A stretch of 64,000 nucleotides of DNA from Ignavibacteriota bacterium (GTDB lineage: Bacteria; Bacteroidota; Ignavibacteria; Ignavibacteriales; Ignavibacteriaceae): NCBI GenBank assembly GCA_013285425.1, contig CP053447.1:750001-814000 (forward strand), read 5' to 3'. The translations under genes and the position numbers were made by a program. Of this stretch, positions 1 through 8,619 are shown one piece after another (within the stretch, counting starts at the first letter, position 1; each line of letters starts with the position of its first letter). A model generated the notes under the pieces. It was not told where the DNA came from, did no database searches, and saw only the letters and a program-made list of their open reading frames with translations.

Positions 1-2
1 TT

Positions 3-197
3 AAAGAAAATACTTTTGTGACTCTTGAGGTTTTCAATTCTATTGGGCAGAAGGTTGCTATGCTCGTTAATAGGGAGCTATCAGCAGGCTCAACAAATAT
101 TAAGTTTGATGCTTCAAAGCTAACAACAGGTGTATATTTTTATCAATTGACTGCTAAGGGAATAAATCTTAGTAAAAAAATGATGCTGATTAAATAA
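3..197 (+). CDS. T9SS-secreted protein, C-terminal fragment
   Basis: The frame is open from the window edge to the stop at 195-197, so only the last 64 residues are visible. They read as a type A T9SS sorting domain: a beta-rich segment with NSIGQKVAMLV and KFDASKLTTGVYFYQL, ending in SKKMMLIK. This tail directs export through the Por/T9SS machinery and is removed or anchored at the cell surface. The upstream function cannot be seen. The following genes carry the same tail type, so it probably belongs to the same group of secreted proteins. Confidence 0.85.
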   Translation, partial: KENTFVTLEVFNSIGQKVAMLVNRELSAGSTNIKFDASKLTTGVYFYQLTAKGINLSKKMMLIK

Positions 198-235
198 TAG
201 AAGACGAGAATATCTTTTAAACTAAAAATAATTTA

Positions 236-262
236 GGAACTCATTACTACTTAATGAGTTCC
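236..262 (+). other. perfect 10-bp hairpin, terminator-like but without T-tract
   Basis: GGAACTCATT (236-245) pairs perfectly with AATGAGTTCC (253-262) around a 7-nt loop. It lies 39 nt after the partial T9SS gene. No run of T follows, so it is not a classical intrinsic terminator. It could be a 3'-end stabiliser, a processing site or a structured leader of the next transcript. Confidence 0.5.
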
Positions 263-280
263 GATATTGAAAGGAGGTTA

Positions 281-310
281 ATGTTAATAGTTCACAGTGC
301 TGCTAGCTAA
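281..310 (+). other. possible 9-codon leader ORF with strong ribosome binding site
   Basis: An AAGGAGG Shine-Dalgarno stretch (271-277) sits 3 nt upstream of an ATG at 281. This opens a 9-codon frame (MLIVHSAAS) ending in TAA at 308-310, about 38 nt before the NHL gene start at 349. It is the strongest ribosome binding site in this part of the window, yet no long gene follows it. It may be a leader peptide or the remnant start of a deleted gene. Nothing identifies a function. Confidence 0.3.
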
Positions 311-348
311 ATAATAAAATTTAATATTAACTTTTTATGGAAGGCGAT

Positions 349-2085
349 ATGAAAAATATTAGGATGTTTTTCGGATTGATATTTCTATTGACAATACTCA
401 GTTTGTCAATATTTCCTCAAGTCCCATTAACTAACTTTATGCCAGCTAATGGCGTGTTAGGTACAACTGACTTCGTTACAAATACAAATTATGCTCCCCC
501 TTCAACAACAACTTTGGCTGAGCCTTTCTCAGTAGCAATTGATCCGACTACTGGAAAGTTATTTGTAGCTGATAGAGATAACAGAAGAGTTTTACGGTGG
601 AGTTCTGCAGATAAGCTGATTGATGGATCGCCAGCTGAAGTAGTTTTAGGCCAATCTGATTTTGTCACAAGAACGGCAAATACCGGTGGGATTTCAGCTG
701 CTACTATGAATAATCCAAATAGTGTTTATGTTGATGTAAATGGTACGTTATGGGTTGCTGACAGAGACAACCATCGTGTCTTAAGATTCGATAATGCTTC
801 AACAAAAAATACCGGAGCAAATGCAGATGGTGTTTTAGGACAACCAAATTTTATTTCAAATACTTCTGGGACAACAGCTGGGCTGCTAAGTGCCCCAACA
901 AGTGTTTTTGTAGATGGTAGTGGCAACTTATGGGTTTGTGATAAAGACAATAATAGAGTTCTAAGGTTTAATAATGCTTCAGGAAAACCCAATGGAAGTG
1001 ACGCTGATGGAGTTTTAGGTCAAGTTGATTTTACTTCAAGTTCCTCAGGAACAACTGCTTCAAAATTTGATGCTCCATGGGGTGTTTTCGTAGATGTAAC
1101 AGGAAAGCTATGGGTTGCCGATCGTTATAATAGCCGTGTATTAAGATTTGATAGTGCAGCAGGTTTATCAAATGGCTCTCCAGCAAACGGAGTTTTAGGA
1201 CAAACAGATTTTAACAGCTCATCATCTGGATTATCTCAATCAAAATTTGATGGACCACGTGGAATGTTTATGGATGGTGCAGGCCGACTATATGTTGGTG
1301 ATGAAGGTAATAGTAGAGTTATAGTTTTTTCTGATGCTGCTACAAAACCAAATGGTGCCGATGCTGATTATGTTTTAGGACAGCCGGATTTTGTTACTAC
1401 CGGAGGGGTCACTTCTGCGACAGGTGTTAATTATCCTTCAACAATATTTGTTGATAATGCTAACAATCATATTTGGATCCCGGATACCTATAGTCATCGA
1501 GTTCTCAGATATGATGTTTCTCCACTTCCTGTTGAATTATCTTCGTTCAATGTTGTTTCGCAAAATCTGCAAGTAACATTAAACTGGAGTACCGCAACTG
1601 AATTAAACAATAGCGGTTTTGAAATTCAAAGGAGTTTTTCAAATTCAGAATTTGTTACTATTGGGTTTGTTAAGGGATTTGGAACAACAACTGTGCAGCA
1701 GGATTATACTTTCTCAGATAAAAATCTATCTGCCGGTAAATATTCTTATAGATTAAAACAAATTGATTATAGTGGTCAATATGAATATTCTAAAGAAATT
1801 GAAGTTGATGTAGTAAGCTTGGATAACTTTTCGTTGCTTCAAAATTACCCAAATCCATTTAACCCTACTACCAAAATAGGATACATACTAAAAGATAGAA
1901 CAAATGTAAGAGTAGCCATTATGAATACACTCGGTCAGGAAATCGCAGTATTGGTTAATGAGTTAAAGGATGAAGGATTGCATGAAATCAGTTTTGATGC
2001 TTCAAATTTATCAAGTGGTATTTATTTCTATTCTATTCAAACATCTCAATTCAACGAAACTAAGAAGATGATTTTGATGAAATAG
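349..2085 (+). CDS. secreted NHL beta-propeller protein with T9SS tail
   Basis: A 578-residue exported protein. A signal peptide covers about residues 1-23 and is followed by an NHL-repeat beta-propeller to about residue 385. Its blades are marked by the recurring strings LWVADRDNHRVLRF and GVLGQxDF. Next comes a fibronectin-like strand region (about 390-490, containing LNWSTATELNNSGFEIQRS) and a T9SS sorting domain with QNYPNPFNP, ending in TKKMILMK. NHL propellers usually bind ligands or proteins; no catalytic residues are evident. The start at 349 is preferred over the upstream ATG at 337 because GGAAGG (339-344) lies just before it. The next gene copies parts of this one. Role unknown; cell-surface or extracellular location is inferred from the tail. 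Confidence 0.85.
   Translation: MKNIRMFFGLIFLLTILSLSIFPQVPLTNFMPANGVLGTTDFVTNTNYAPPSTTTLAEPFSVAIDPTTGKLFVADRDNRRVLRWSSADKLIDGSPAEVVLGQSDFVTRTANTGGISAATMNNPNSVYVDVNGTLWVADRDNHRVLRFDNASTKNTGANADGVLGQPNFISNTSGTTAGLLSAPTSVFVDGSGNLWVCDKDNNRVLRFNNASGKPNGSDADGVLGQVDFTSSSSGTTASKFDAPWGVFVDVTGKLWVADRYNSRVLRFDSAAGLSNGSPANGVLGQTDFNSSSSGLSQSKFDGPRGMFMDGAGRLYVGDEGNSRVIVFSDAATKPNGADADYVLGQPDFVTTGGVTSATGVNYPSTIFVDNANNHIWIPDTYSHRVLRYDVSPLPVELSSFNVVSQNLQVTLNWSTATELNNSGFEIQRSFSNSEFVTIGFVKGFGTTTVQQDYTFSDKNLSAGKYSYRLKQIDYSGQYEYSKEIEVDVVSLDNFSLLQNYPNPFNPTTKIGYILKDRTNVRVAIMNTLGQEIAVLVNELKDEGLHEISFDASNLSSGIYFYSIQTSQFNETKKMILMK
829..1368 (+). repeat. three in-phase 180-bp coding repeats (NHL blades)
   Basis: The GVLGQ-coding string recurs at 829, 1009, 1189 and 1369, so three consecutive units are exactly 180 bp (60 residues). 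Each encodes one propeller blade. Units differ at many bases, so they are old duplications held at constant length rather than fresh tandem copies. Confidence 0.8.
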
Positions 2086-2108
2086 TATCAGGATAGAATT
2101 ATTTTTAC

Positions 2109-2145
2109 GGTTGTTTCCGGTTAAATATTGGAAACAACCTTTTTA
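2109..2145 (+). terminator. intrinsic terminator after the NHL gene
   Basis: GGTTGTTTCC (2109-2118) pairs with GGAAACAACC (2130-2139) around an 11-nt loop, and TTTTT follows directly. It ends the transcript of the NHL protein at 349-2085. Confidence 0.85.
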
Positions 2146-2203
2146 TTAATTAAACATGCACTCAAGCTGCAGAACATATTAAAATTATTTTTATTAATAG
2201 CCT

Positions 2204-2725
2204 ATGCGTTATTTCAAATTTAGATATATCCTTTTGTTAATATTCTGGATGAGCACAATTTTTATAATTGCACAATCAAATCAAAACAAAAACCTGCTCA
2301 TCACACCGACAGCAAGTAATTTTAATTATCCGCAATCTGTATTTGTTGATTCTTATAACGGCAATATTTGGGTAACTGATTTTGATAATAATCGTGTAAC
2401 ACGATTTGATGTCTCAACTCTGACTGCATTAGATGAAATCCACTCTGTAGCTACTCCTCAAGGTTTAACGCTTGGACAAAATTATCCTAACCCGTTTAAC
2501 CCTGCAACCAGTATTTCATTCTCAGTACGAATAACAGGAAATGTAAAATTAGAAGTGTATAATCTGTTAGGTCAAAAAGTTGCAGTGTTATTTGATGAAA
2601 TAGCAACTGCAAATACTATTTATTCAATTAAGTTTAGTGCCGAAAATTATTCAAGTGGGATTTACATCTATACTCTTCGCACAAGAACTGGAATTGAGTC
2701 AAAAAAAATGTGCCTGATAAAATAA
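2204..2725 (+). CDS. one-blade NHL remnant protein with T9SS tail
   Basis: A 173-residue protein made of a signal peptide (about 1-24), a single NHL blade (NFNYPQSVFVDSYNGNIWVT and the following NRVTRFDV) and a T9SS domain with QNYPNPFNP, ending in SKKMCLIK. One blade cannot form a propeller. The blade matches the last blade of the protein at 349-2085 (NYPSTIFVDNANNHIWIPD). No good ribosome binding site precedes the ATG at 2204. This looks like an internal deletion product of a full propeller gene that stays in frame from signal peptide to tail. It may still be secreted, or it may be on the way to becoming a pseudogene. Confidence 0.6.
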   Translation: MRYFKFRYILLLIFWMSTIFIIAQSNQNKNLLITPTASNFNYPQSVFVDSYNGNIWVTDFDNNRVTRFDVSTLTALDEIHSVATPQGLTLGQNYPNPFNPATSISFSVRITGNVKLEVYNLLGQKVAVLFDEIATANTIYSIKFSAENYSSGIYIYTLRTRTGIESKKMCLIK

Positions 2726-2735
2726 GGATTGTGAA

Positions 2736-4436
2736 ATGAAACTTTTTTATCAACTCAAAACAAAAATGTGCTTTCTGATTTATTTTGTTTTATTTACAAT
2801 AATCACAGCAGCTCAATCACCACTTATAAACAATATGCCCGCTAGTGGAGTAATCGGACAATCAGATTTTACCTCGGGAACATCAGGTACAACATCAAAC
2901 AAATTATATGCTCCTTCAGGAGTTGCGGTTGATCCACTCACTGGAAAATTATTTGTTGCTGATCGATATAATAACCGAGTACTTAGGTGGGGTTCTGAAG
3001 ATAAAATGATGAATGGTTCCTCAGCAGAAGTGGTTTTTGGACAGTTAGATTTTAATACTTCCACCAGCGGATTATCGGCTTCAAAATTCAATGATCCATT
3101 AAGAGTATTTGTTGATAGCTCAGGGAATCTTTGGGTAAGTGATTATTTAAACAACAGAATTTTAAAGTTCGAAAACGCTTCATCAAAACCTACTGGTTCA
3201 TCGGCAGATGTAGTTTTGGGACAACCCGGATTTACAGTAAATACTCCCGGAACCAGTATAAATAAAATGAAAGGTCCGGTTGGAATATTTGTTGACGGAA
3301 ATGATAGATTATGGGTTACTGATAGATTAAATCATAGGGTGTTAAGATTTGATAATGCTTCTACATTAACGAATGGTGCAAATGCTGATTTTGTTCTGGG
3401 TCAGCCTGATTTTAATACTGGAACAAGCGGCTTATCTTCAACTAAGATGAACAGACCAATGGGAGTTTATCTAGATAAAGAAGACAATCTTTGGGTATGT
3501 GAAGACGATAATAAGCGAGCTATAAGATTTGATTCTGTCTCTTCAAAAGTAAACGGAGCCTCAGCTGATGGTGTTCTGGGTCAACCGGATTTTACTACAA
3601 ACTTGATAAACTACTCACGAAATGGAGTTGGAAATTTGCGCGGGGTTTATGGTGACGAAGCAGGTAGAATTTATCTTGTAGATGAATCAAATCACAGAGT
3701 TCTTATTTTTAATCATGCCTCATCTCAGCCAAATGGTGCATATGCAGATTATGTTTTAGGCCAACCTGATTTTGGTAGTGATCCGATAGTACAACAGGAA
3801 ATTTACGATTCTTCGACATTAAACTATTTGCTTTTTACTCCTCGTGATTCCTCAGCAGTTGAGGATGGAAAATTTCCTTTAATTATTTCACTTCACGGTA
3901 TAGGAGAACGTGGTGAAGAATTATGGCGAGTGAAAGGTGATGGACTGCCAAAAATCCTTGATGGGAAAAACGATTTTCCTTTTATAGTAATATCTCCTCA
4001 ATGTCCCTTATCAACAGAGTGGTACTACAATGATGGAATCCAATTAAAGCTAAATAAACTTATTGATAGTGCAATTGTTAGATATCCAGTAGACACAAAC
4101 CGAATTTATTTAACCGGCTTTAGTATGGGAGGAATCGGAACACTTGATATGGCTATTAGATATCCAGATCGATTTGCTGCAATAATGCCAATAGCATTCA
4201 GGATTGAAGATGGCTGGGATTTGTGTATAATAAAAGACATTCCGTTCTGGGGATTTCATGGACAGCATGATCCTATAATCCCTTTGTATAAAGCACAAAG
4301 TGTTGTAACTACATTAATTAATTGTGGAGGAAATCCACTGTTTACAATTTATTCAGATCTGTTTCACGATGCCTGGACAAGAACATATGGTAATCCTGCT
4401 GTTTATAATTGGTTACTAACCAAGAGTCTAAATTGA
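2736..4436 (+). CDS. secreted NHL propeller fused to alpha/beta-hydrolase (esterase)
   Basis: A 566-residue protein. The signal peptide (about 1-27) is followed by six NHL blades to about residue 350. An alpha/beta-hydrolase domain of the feruloyl-esterase/PHB-depolymerase kind then runs to the end. Visible hydrolase marks are the oxyanion string SLHGIGERG, the nucleophile elbow GFSMGG (serine nucleophile), HGQHDPIIP with a likely acid Asp, and FHDAW with the likely catalytic His. There is no T9SS tail, unlike its NHL neighbours, so it should be periplasmic or released another way. Its stop overlaps the next gene's start, placing it at the head of the ABC/ADP-ribosylglycohydrolase operon. The substrate is unknown; an acyl or aryl ester on a glycoside is plausible from the context. 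Confidence 0.75.
   Translation: MKLFYQLKTKMCFLIYFVLFTIITAAQSPLINNMPASGVIGQSDFTSGTSGTTSNKLYAPSGVAVDPLTGKLFVADRYNNRVLRWGSEDKMMNGSSAEVVFGQLDFNTSTSGLSASKFNDPLRVFVDSSGNLWVSDYLNNRILKFENASSKPTGSSADVVLGQPGFTVNTPGTSINKMKGPVGIFVDGNDRLWVTDRLNHRVLRFDNASTLTNGANADFVLGQPDFNTGTSGLSSTKMNRPMGVYLDKEDNLWVCEDDNKRAIRFDSVSSKVNGASADGVLGQPDFTTNLINYSRNGVGNLRGVYGDEAGRIYLVDESNHRVLIFNHASSQPNGAYADYVLGQPDFGSDPIVQQEIYDSSTLNYLLFTPRDSSAVEDGKFPLIISLHGIGERGEELWRVKGDGLPKILDGKNDFPFIVISPQCPLSTEWYYNDGIQLKLNKLIDSAIVRYPVDTNRIYLTGFSMGGIGTLDMAIRYPDRFAAIMPIAFRIEDGWDLCIIKDIPFWGFHGQHDPIIPLYKAQSVVTTLINCGGNPLFTIYSDLFHDAWTRTYGNPAVYNWLLTKSLN
3031..3750 (+). repeat. four in-phase 180-bp coding repeats (NHL blades)
   Basis: The GQ-coding anchor recurs at 3031, 3211, 3391, 3571 and 3751, giving four intervals of exactly 180 bp. 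This matches the blade length in the gene at 349-2085. The hydrolase domain begins about ten residues after the last anchor, so the fusion joint sits at a blade boundary. Confidence 0.8.
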
Positions 4437-6862
4437 AAGAGTTTTGTGATAAAATATTTTATTCTTTAAAAGCGACTGCTGTAATATTTCTATTACTTGC
4501 TATAACTGCAAACTCACAAAATAATATTGATGCTATTGCAAAGCTCCACTTCAAAATAAATGCAAATAATAATTGGTTTGATGGATACTACTCAATTGTA
4601 TCAGGTTTCCATTCATCTTATCAATCTCACCGAAGTGGCTCTAACAAAGATTCAGCTTATGTTGTGAGAACTTCTGGCAGTGAAAATTATGTTGAATGGA
4701 TTACTTCAGAAATTCCTGCATCGCTTAATACTGATTCAGTTAATTTTTTATGGAATTGTGGTTTTGGAAATAATCTTGGAAATGAATGGTTTGATTTATT
4801 TATTGATGATGAATATATAATTTCTTTCTCAACAAAAAATGATTTGGAATGGAGTGCTTTAGGTAAGAACGGAATACAACTATCATTTACTACAGTTTAC
4901 CAAAATTCAAATGGAGCAAATTTTGGTTACATGGTTTTGACTGTTCCATTATTCAATTTATCAGAAAAAAAATCATTAAAAATAAAAATCAAGGCACAAA
5001 CAGCTGAAAAAGAAATTTGGTATAGACTTTTTACTTATACTGATGCACTTAATTATTTGAAACTAAATGAACAAAAAGAATTTTACTCTACCATTAACTT
5101 TATAAATACAGGTGATGTAGTATTGGATATCTGCACATCGGAAAAATATTCTAATTCTAGAGTTCAACTCTACAATTCAGAGACATTGATTGCAGAAGGC
5201 AGATTAAAATTTGATGGGTCTACTTATAAAGTAAAAATAATTATTCCAAGATATTTCCAACCAAATGGTGACGCAATTTCTATTATTAAAGTCGATGATA
5301 GAATAGTTGATACAATATATTGGAACGGAATAAATAAGTATCGCTTGTTTGCTTTTATGGATGAGGAATTAGTTTGTGACAGCTATGTTTTTCCTGTCGG
5401 GGATTTTCCAAAGTTTCATTGGAAAAATGAATTACGAGTTGAAAATGAAATTGGAAACTTTTTGCTAAATATAACTTACTTTGATGAAGATTATCATAAA
5501 GTAAAAACAGCTAATAAACCTGGTCGTTATGGTGCTGTAATTGAAGGCATAACCCCTGCTGGATTCATCATAAAACGCTATGTAACATTATTCTGTTCAA
5601 ATGTTGAATTTGATGATTACAGCAATAATGTTCCGGTTACAATTAACAAGTTAAATGAATATGGAATTTCTGATGAAGCGTGGGAGCACTATTCAGATAA
5701 TTTAGAAAGATATTCCTTCGGAAGCTTAAAATATTTTCCTAAACATAATCCAGACGCTGCAATATTATTGGCTGGGTTAAATGAGATCAACCATCATTAT
5801 GTTAATTATGATTCACCACGAATTAGAGATAGGCAATGGTGGATTACACTAAAATCAAATCTTGATGGGAAAAATAATTTAATTAATCCCTTATCTATAC
5901 CTAAAAAAAATGATAAAGGATCTTTTTCATCTATAAACGATACAATTCAAGTGGGATATTCATACAGTGCAGTACAATTAAATAAAATAAGAAATCTATG
6001 TGCTGATTGGGTAGAAATTGGAGAGACGCCGAATGTAACATTGATAGTTCACAAAGGTAAAATTATTTTTTATGAGGCATTTGGATTAGAAGAAAATGGG
6101 AAACCGATAAATAAAGATTCCAAAATCTGGATGGCATCAATTACAAAACTACTGACAGGCATTTTAATGATGCAGTTTGTTGAACAAGGTTTAATCAATC
6201 TTGATGATCCGGCCAGTAAATATTTAATTGAATTTGATGGCAACAATAAACTTACAATCCGGCATTTATTTAATCATACAAGTGGATTTGACTTTGCTGG
6301 TGAATGGGCTTCAGATTGGAATGTAGCTTTAGAGAATCAAGTTGCACAGATTCTTCCATTTGTAAATGTTGGAAAATCTTTCTCTTACCATCGAGTTGGT
6401 TATGCATTAGCTGGCAGAATAATTGAGAGAATCACAGGTAGAGCTGTTCCATATTTATTTCAGGAAAACATATTCTCCCCACTTGGTATAAGCAGTGCTT
6501 ATTCAGATAATACGTATGGCGGATTGTACTGTACCGCATTAGATTTAGCCAAATTAGGACAAATGCTGCTTAACAAAGGCACTTACAATGGCTACGATTT
6601 TTTTTCACAAAAAACATTTGAGAAAATGTTACCTGAAAAATTAAATGCTGATGATAGAGAATGGGGTATTGGAACATCTAGGATATCAGGTAATGGACTT
6701 AGTGATATTGCATTTGGTCACGGTGCTGCTTCTGGTTCTGTTTTTATAATCGATCCAGATACAGATCTTATTATAATTTCAGCAAGAAACAATCCAGGGA
6801 AATCACATAGTGATTTTGAAAATTCATTAATAAAACTTTGTACCGATTTGGTTAAAAATTAG
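4433..6862 (+). CDS. exported beta-lactamase-family serine hydrolase with long unknown N-terminal region
   Basis: The C-terminal third is a class C beta-lactamase/penicillin-binding-protein-like esterase domain. It shows SITK (catalytic Ser about residue 569), a YHR-VGYALAG stretch matching the YxN region (Tyr about 652) and HGAASGS near 763, matching the KTG region. Residues about 30-490 form a region I cannot assign, probably beta-sandwich modules. A hydrophobic segment near the N-terminus (KATAVIFLLLAITANSQ) is a signal peptide. The TTG at 4433 overlaps the preceding TGA as TTGA, typical of translational coupling; a longer TTG start at 4409 is possible. Such enzymes are esterases, D-peptidases or transacylases. 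As first gene before the importer it may trim the imported substrate outside the cytoplasm. Confidence 0.7.
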   Translation: MKEFCDKIFYSLKATAVIFLLLAITANSQNNIDAIAKLHFKINANNNWFDGYYSIVSGFHSSYQSHRSGSNKDSAYVVRTSGSENYVEWITSEIPASLNTDSVNFLWNCGFGNNLGNEWFDLFIDDEYIISFSTKNDLEWSALGKNGIQLSFTTVYQNSNGANFGYMVLTVPLFNLSEKKSLKIKIKAQTAEKEIWYRLFTYTDALNYLKLNEQKEFYSTINFINTGDVVLDICTSEKYSNSRVQLYNSETLIAEGRLKFDGSTYKVKIIIPRYFQPNGDAISIIKVDDRIVDTIYWNGINKYRLFAFMDEELVCDSYVFPVGDFPKFHWKNELRVENEIGNFLLNITYFDEDYHKVKTANKPGRYGAVIEGITPAGFIIKRYVTLFCSNVEFDDYSNNVPVTINKLNEYGISDEAWEHYSDNLERYSFGSLKYFPKHNPDAAILLAGLNEINHHYVNYDSPRIRDRQWWITLKSNLDGKNNLINPLSIPKKNDKGSFSSINDTIQVGYSYSAVQLNKIRNLCADWVEIGETPNVTLIVHKGKIIFYEAFGLEENGKPINKDSKIWMASITKLLTGILMMQFVEQGLINLDDPASKYLIEFDGNNKLTIRHLFNHTSGFDFAGEWASDWNVALENQVAQILPFVNVGKSFSYHRVGYALAGRIIERITGRAVPYLFQENIFSPLGISSAYSDNTYGGLYCTALDLAKLGQMLLNKGTYNGYDFFSQKTFEKMLPEKLNADDREWGIGTSRISGNGLSDIAFGHGAASGSVFIIDPDTDLIIISARNNPGKSHSDFENSLIKLCTDLVKN

Positions 6863-6880
6863 TTTCAATTATATTTAACA

Positions 6881-7786
6881 ATGAATTTATTTAAGAAGAA
6901 AAGATATACTATCTATAGCAAGAAGGAAATTGGACAAATTCAATTGTTGTTCCCGGTAATTCTTCTTGTGAGTGTGTTTTCTATTCTGCCATTGTTACGC
7001 GGTATTTATTTAGGTTTTACAGATTATCGACTTGGTGATCCAATTTCATTCAATGGATTAGATAATTATGTTCAATTATTTAATGATGAGTATTTCTGGA
7101 ATTCGTTTAAAATTGGAATGATATGGACATTGGTTGTTACTGCACTACAGGTTTCCCTCGGATTAGGCTTAGCCCTTCTTTTAAATAATAAAATTAAATT
7201 TATTGCTTTTTACACTGTATTGATTTTAATTCCATGGGCAACGCCTCCTATCATTAGAGGAATATTATGGAGACAAATGTATGAACCGAATACAGGTGCA
7301 GTTAACATATTGCTTAATGATTTTGGATTGATCAACACTCCGATAAATTGGTTAACAAATTTCGAATATGTAATTCCTGCAGTTATTGTTGCTGGAGTTT
7401 GGGGTGAAATATCTAAAGCAGCAATATTTCTTCTAGCTGGTTTACAAACAATATCAAATGACTTATATGAGGCAAGTAAGATAGATGGCGCAGGATTGTG
7501 GGCTCAATTTTGGCATATTACTCTACCCGTTTTAAAACCCGTTTTAGCTGCAATTATTTCATTAACATTTATGTGGAACTTTAATACCTTCGGCATCATT
7601 TGGGTACTTACTCAGGGAGGACCCGGTGGTATGACAAGGTTACCAATGTTAGCTGCTTATGAAGAAGGGTTCCGTTATGGTTACATTGGCTATGCGGCAG
7701 CTATCGGCAATGTAATGGTAATTATACTTTCAGTTATTTTATTTATGTATATACGTGTTCAATTGCGCGAAAGAAAAGAATCATGA
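6881..7786 (+). CDS. carbohydrate ABC transporter permease, MalF type
   Basis: An inner-membrane permease of the CUT1 sugar-importer class, 301 residues with about six membrane segments. The EAA coupling loop that contacts the ATPase reads EASKIDGAGLWAQFWHITLP near residues 197-216. It starts 18 nt after the serine hydrolase and overlaps the second permease by 4 nt, so the two should be made in equal amounts. Its partners are the MalG-type permease next to it, the binding protein at 8616-9938 and the ATPase at 14341-15438. The family moves sugars, oligosaccharides or glycosides; the sequence does not show which. Confidence 0.92.
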   Translation: MNLFKKKRYTIYSKKEIGQIQLLFPVILLVSVFSILPLLRGIYLGFTDYRLGDPISFNGLDNYVQLFNDEYFWNSFKIGMIWTLVVTALQVSLGLGLALLLNNKIKFIAFYTVLILIPWATPPIIRGILWRQMYEPNTGAVNILLNDFGLINTPINWLTNFEYVIPAVIVAGVWGEISKAAIFLLAGLQTISNDLYEASKIDGAGLWAQFWHITLPVLKPVLAAIISLTFMWNFNTFGIIWVLTQGGPGGMTRLPMLAAYEEGFRYGYIGYAAAIGNVMVIILSVILFMYIRVQLRERKES

Positions 7787-8619
7787 ATCTTAAAAGATTT
7801 TTTGCAAAAGGTTCAATTCATTTATTGATAGTTATATACATTATCTTTTTATTGTTTCCATTGGTTTGGGTTGTTTCAAGCTCACTAAAATCAACTCCTG
7901 AAATCTATTCAGGTACACCTGCAATATTACCGCAGCAAATAACTTTTGAACATTATATTTCTGTTATTGAAGGACAACAAGTATTTCGCACCATGTGGAA
8001 CAGTCTTATTGTTGGAATTATTTCTACAATTTTAGTTTTGCTAATTGCAGTTCCCTCTGCATATGCAATGGTTAGATATAAATCAATTGTAAATACCGGC
8101 ATTTTAGGTTGGATTCTAGTTTCACAAATTTTTCCTGTCATCCTTGTAATGATTCCTTTATATGTCTTACTTCGGTATATAGGATTAACTGATTCACTTG
8201 TAGGCTTAACACTCATTTATGTGGTTTGGTCACTTCCATTTGTTTTATGGATGATGCATGGATATGTGAAAAGTATTCCAATCGAATTGGAAGAAGCTGC
8301 TGTAATTGATGGGGCTACACGTACAGAGGTAATTTTCAAAGTGATAATGCCGCTTTTGCTACCAGCGATTGGAGCCTCAGCATTGTTTTCTTTTATATCT
8401 GCATGGAATGAATTTTTCTTTGCTTTTGTTTTAATGAAAAGTCCTACACTGGCAACGTTACAAGTTGAATTAGCCAGATATACAGGAATGGAGGGTCAGG
8501 CTAGGACAGGACCTCTGGCTGCAGCAAGTGTTATAGCAACTGTTCCATCAGTCATCTTATTTATTTTTATGCGTAAGTGGTTAACCGCTGGTTTAGTTTC
8601 AGGAGCATTAAAAGGATGA
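7783..8619 (+). CDS. carbohydrate ABC transporter permease, MalG type
   Basis: The second CUT1-class permease, 278 residues with about six transmembrane segments. Its EAA loop reads EEAAVIDGATRTEVIFKVIM near residues 171-190. The start ATG overlaps the previous stop (ATGA, 7783-7786), and its own stop overlaps the binding-protein start in the same way. It forms the translocation pore with the preceding permease. Confidence 0.92.
   Translation: MNLKRFFAKGSIHLLIVIYIIFLLFPLVWVVSSSLKSTPEIYSGTPAILPQQITFEHYISVIEGQQVFRTMWNSLIVGIISTILVLLIAVPSAYAMVRYKSIVNTGILGWILVSQIFPVILVMIPLYVLLRYIGLTDSLVGLTLIYVVWSLPFVLWMMHGYVKSIPIELEEAAVIDGATRTEVIFKVIMPLLLPAIGASALFSFISAWNEFFFAFVLMKSPTLATLQVELARYTGMEGQARTGPLAAASVIATVPSVILFIFMRKWLTAGLVSGALKG

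Noticed and set aside
726..992. Minus-strand frame inside the NHL gene (and similar frames opposite other genes)
   Set aside because: It mirrors the repeats of the real gene on the other strand, with no ribosome binding site or family match.
829..1380. Regular repeats that could look like a CRISPR array
   Set aside because: Units are 180 bp, diverged, in frame and encode NHL blades.
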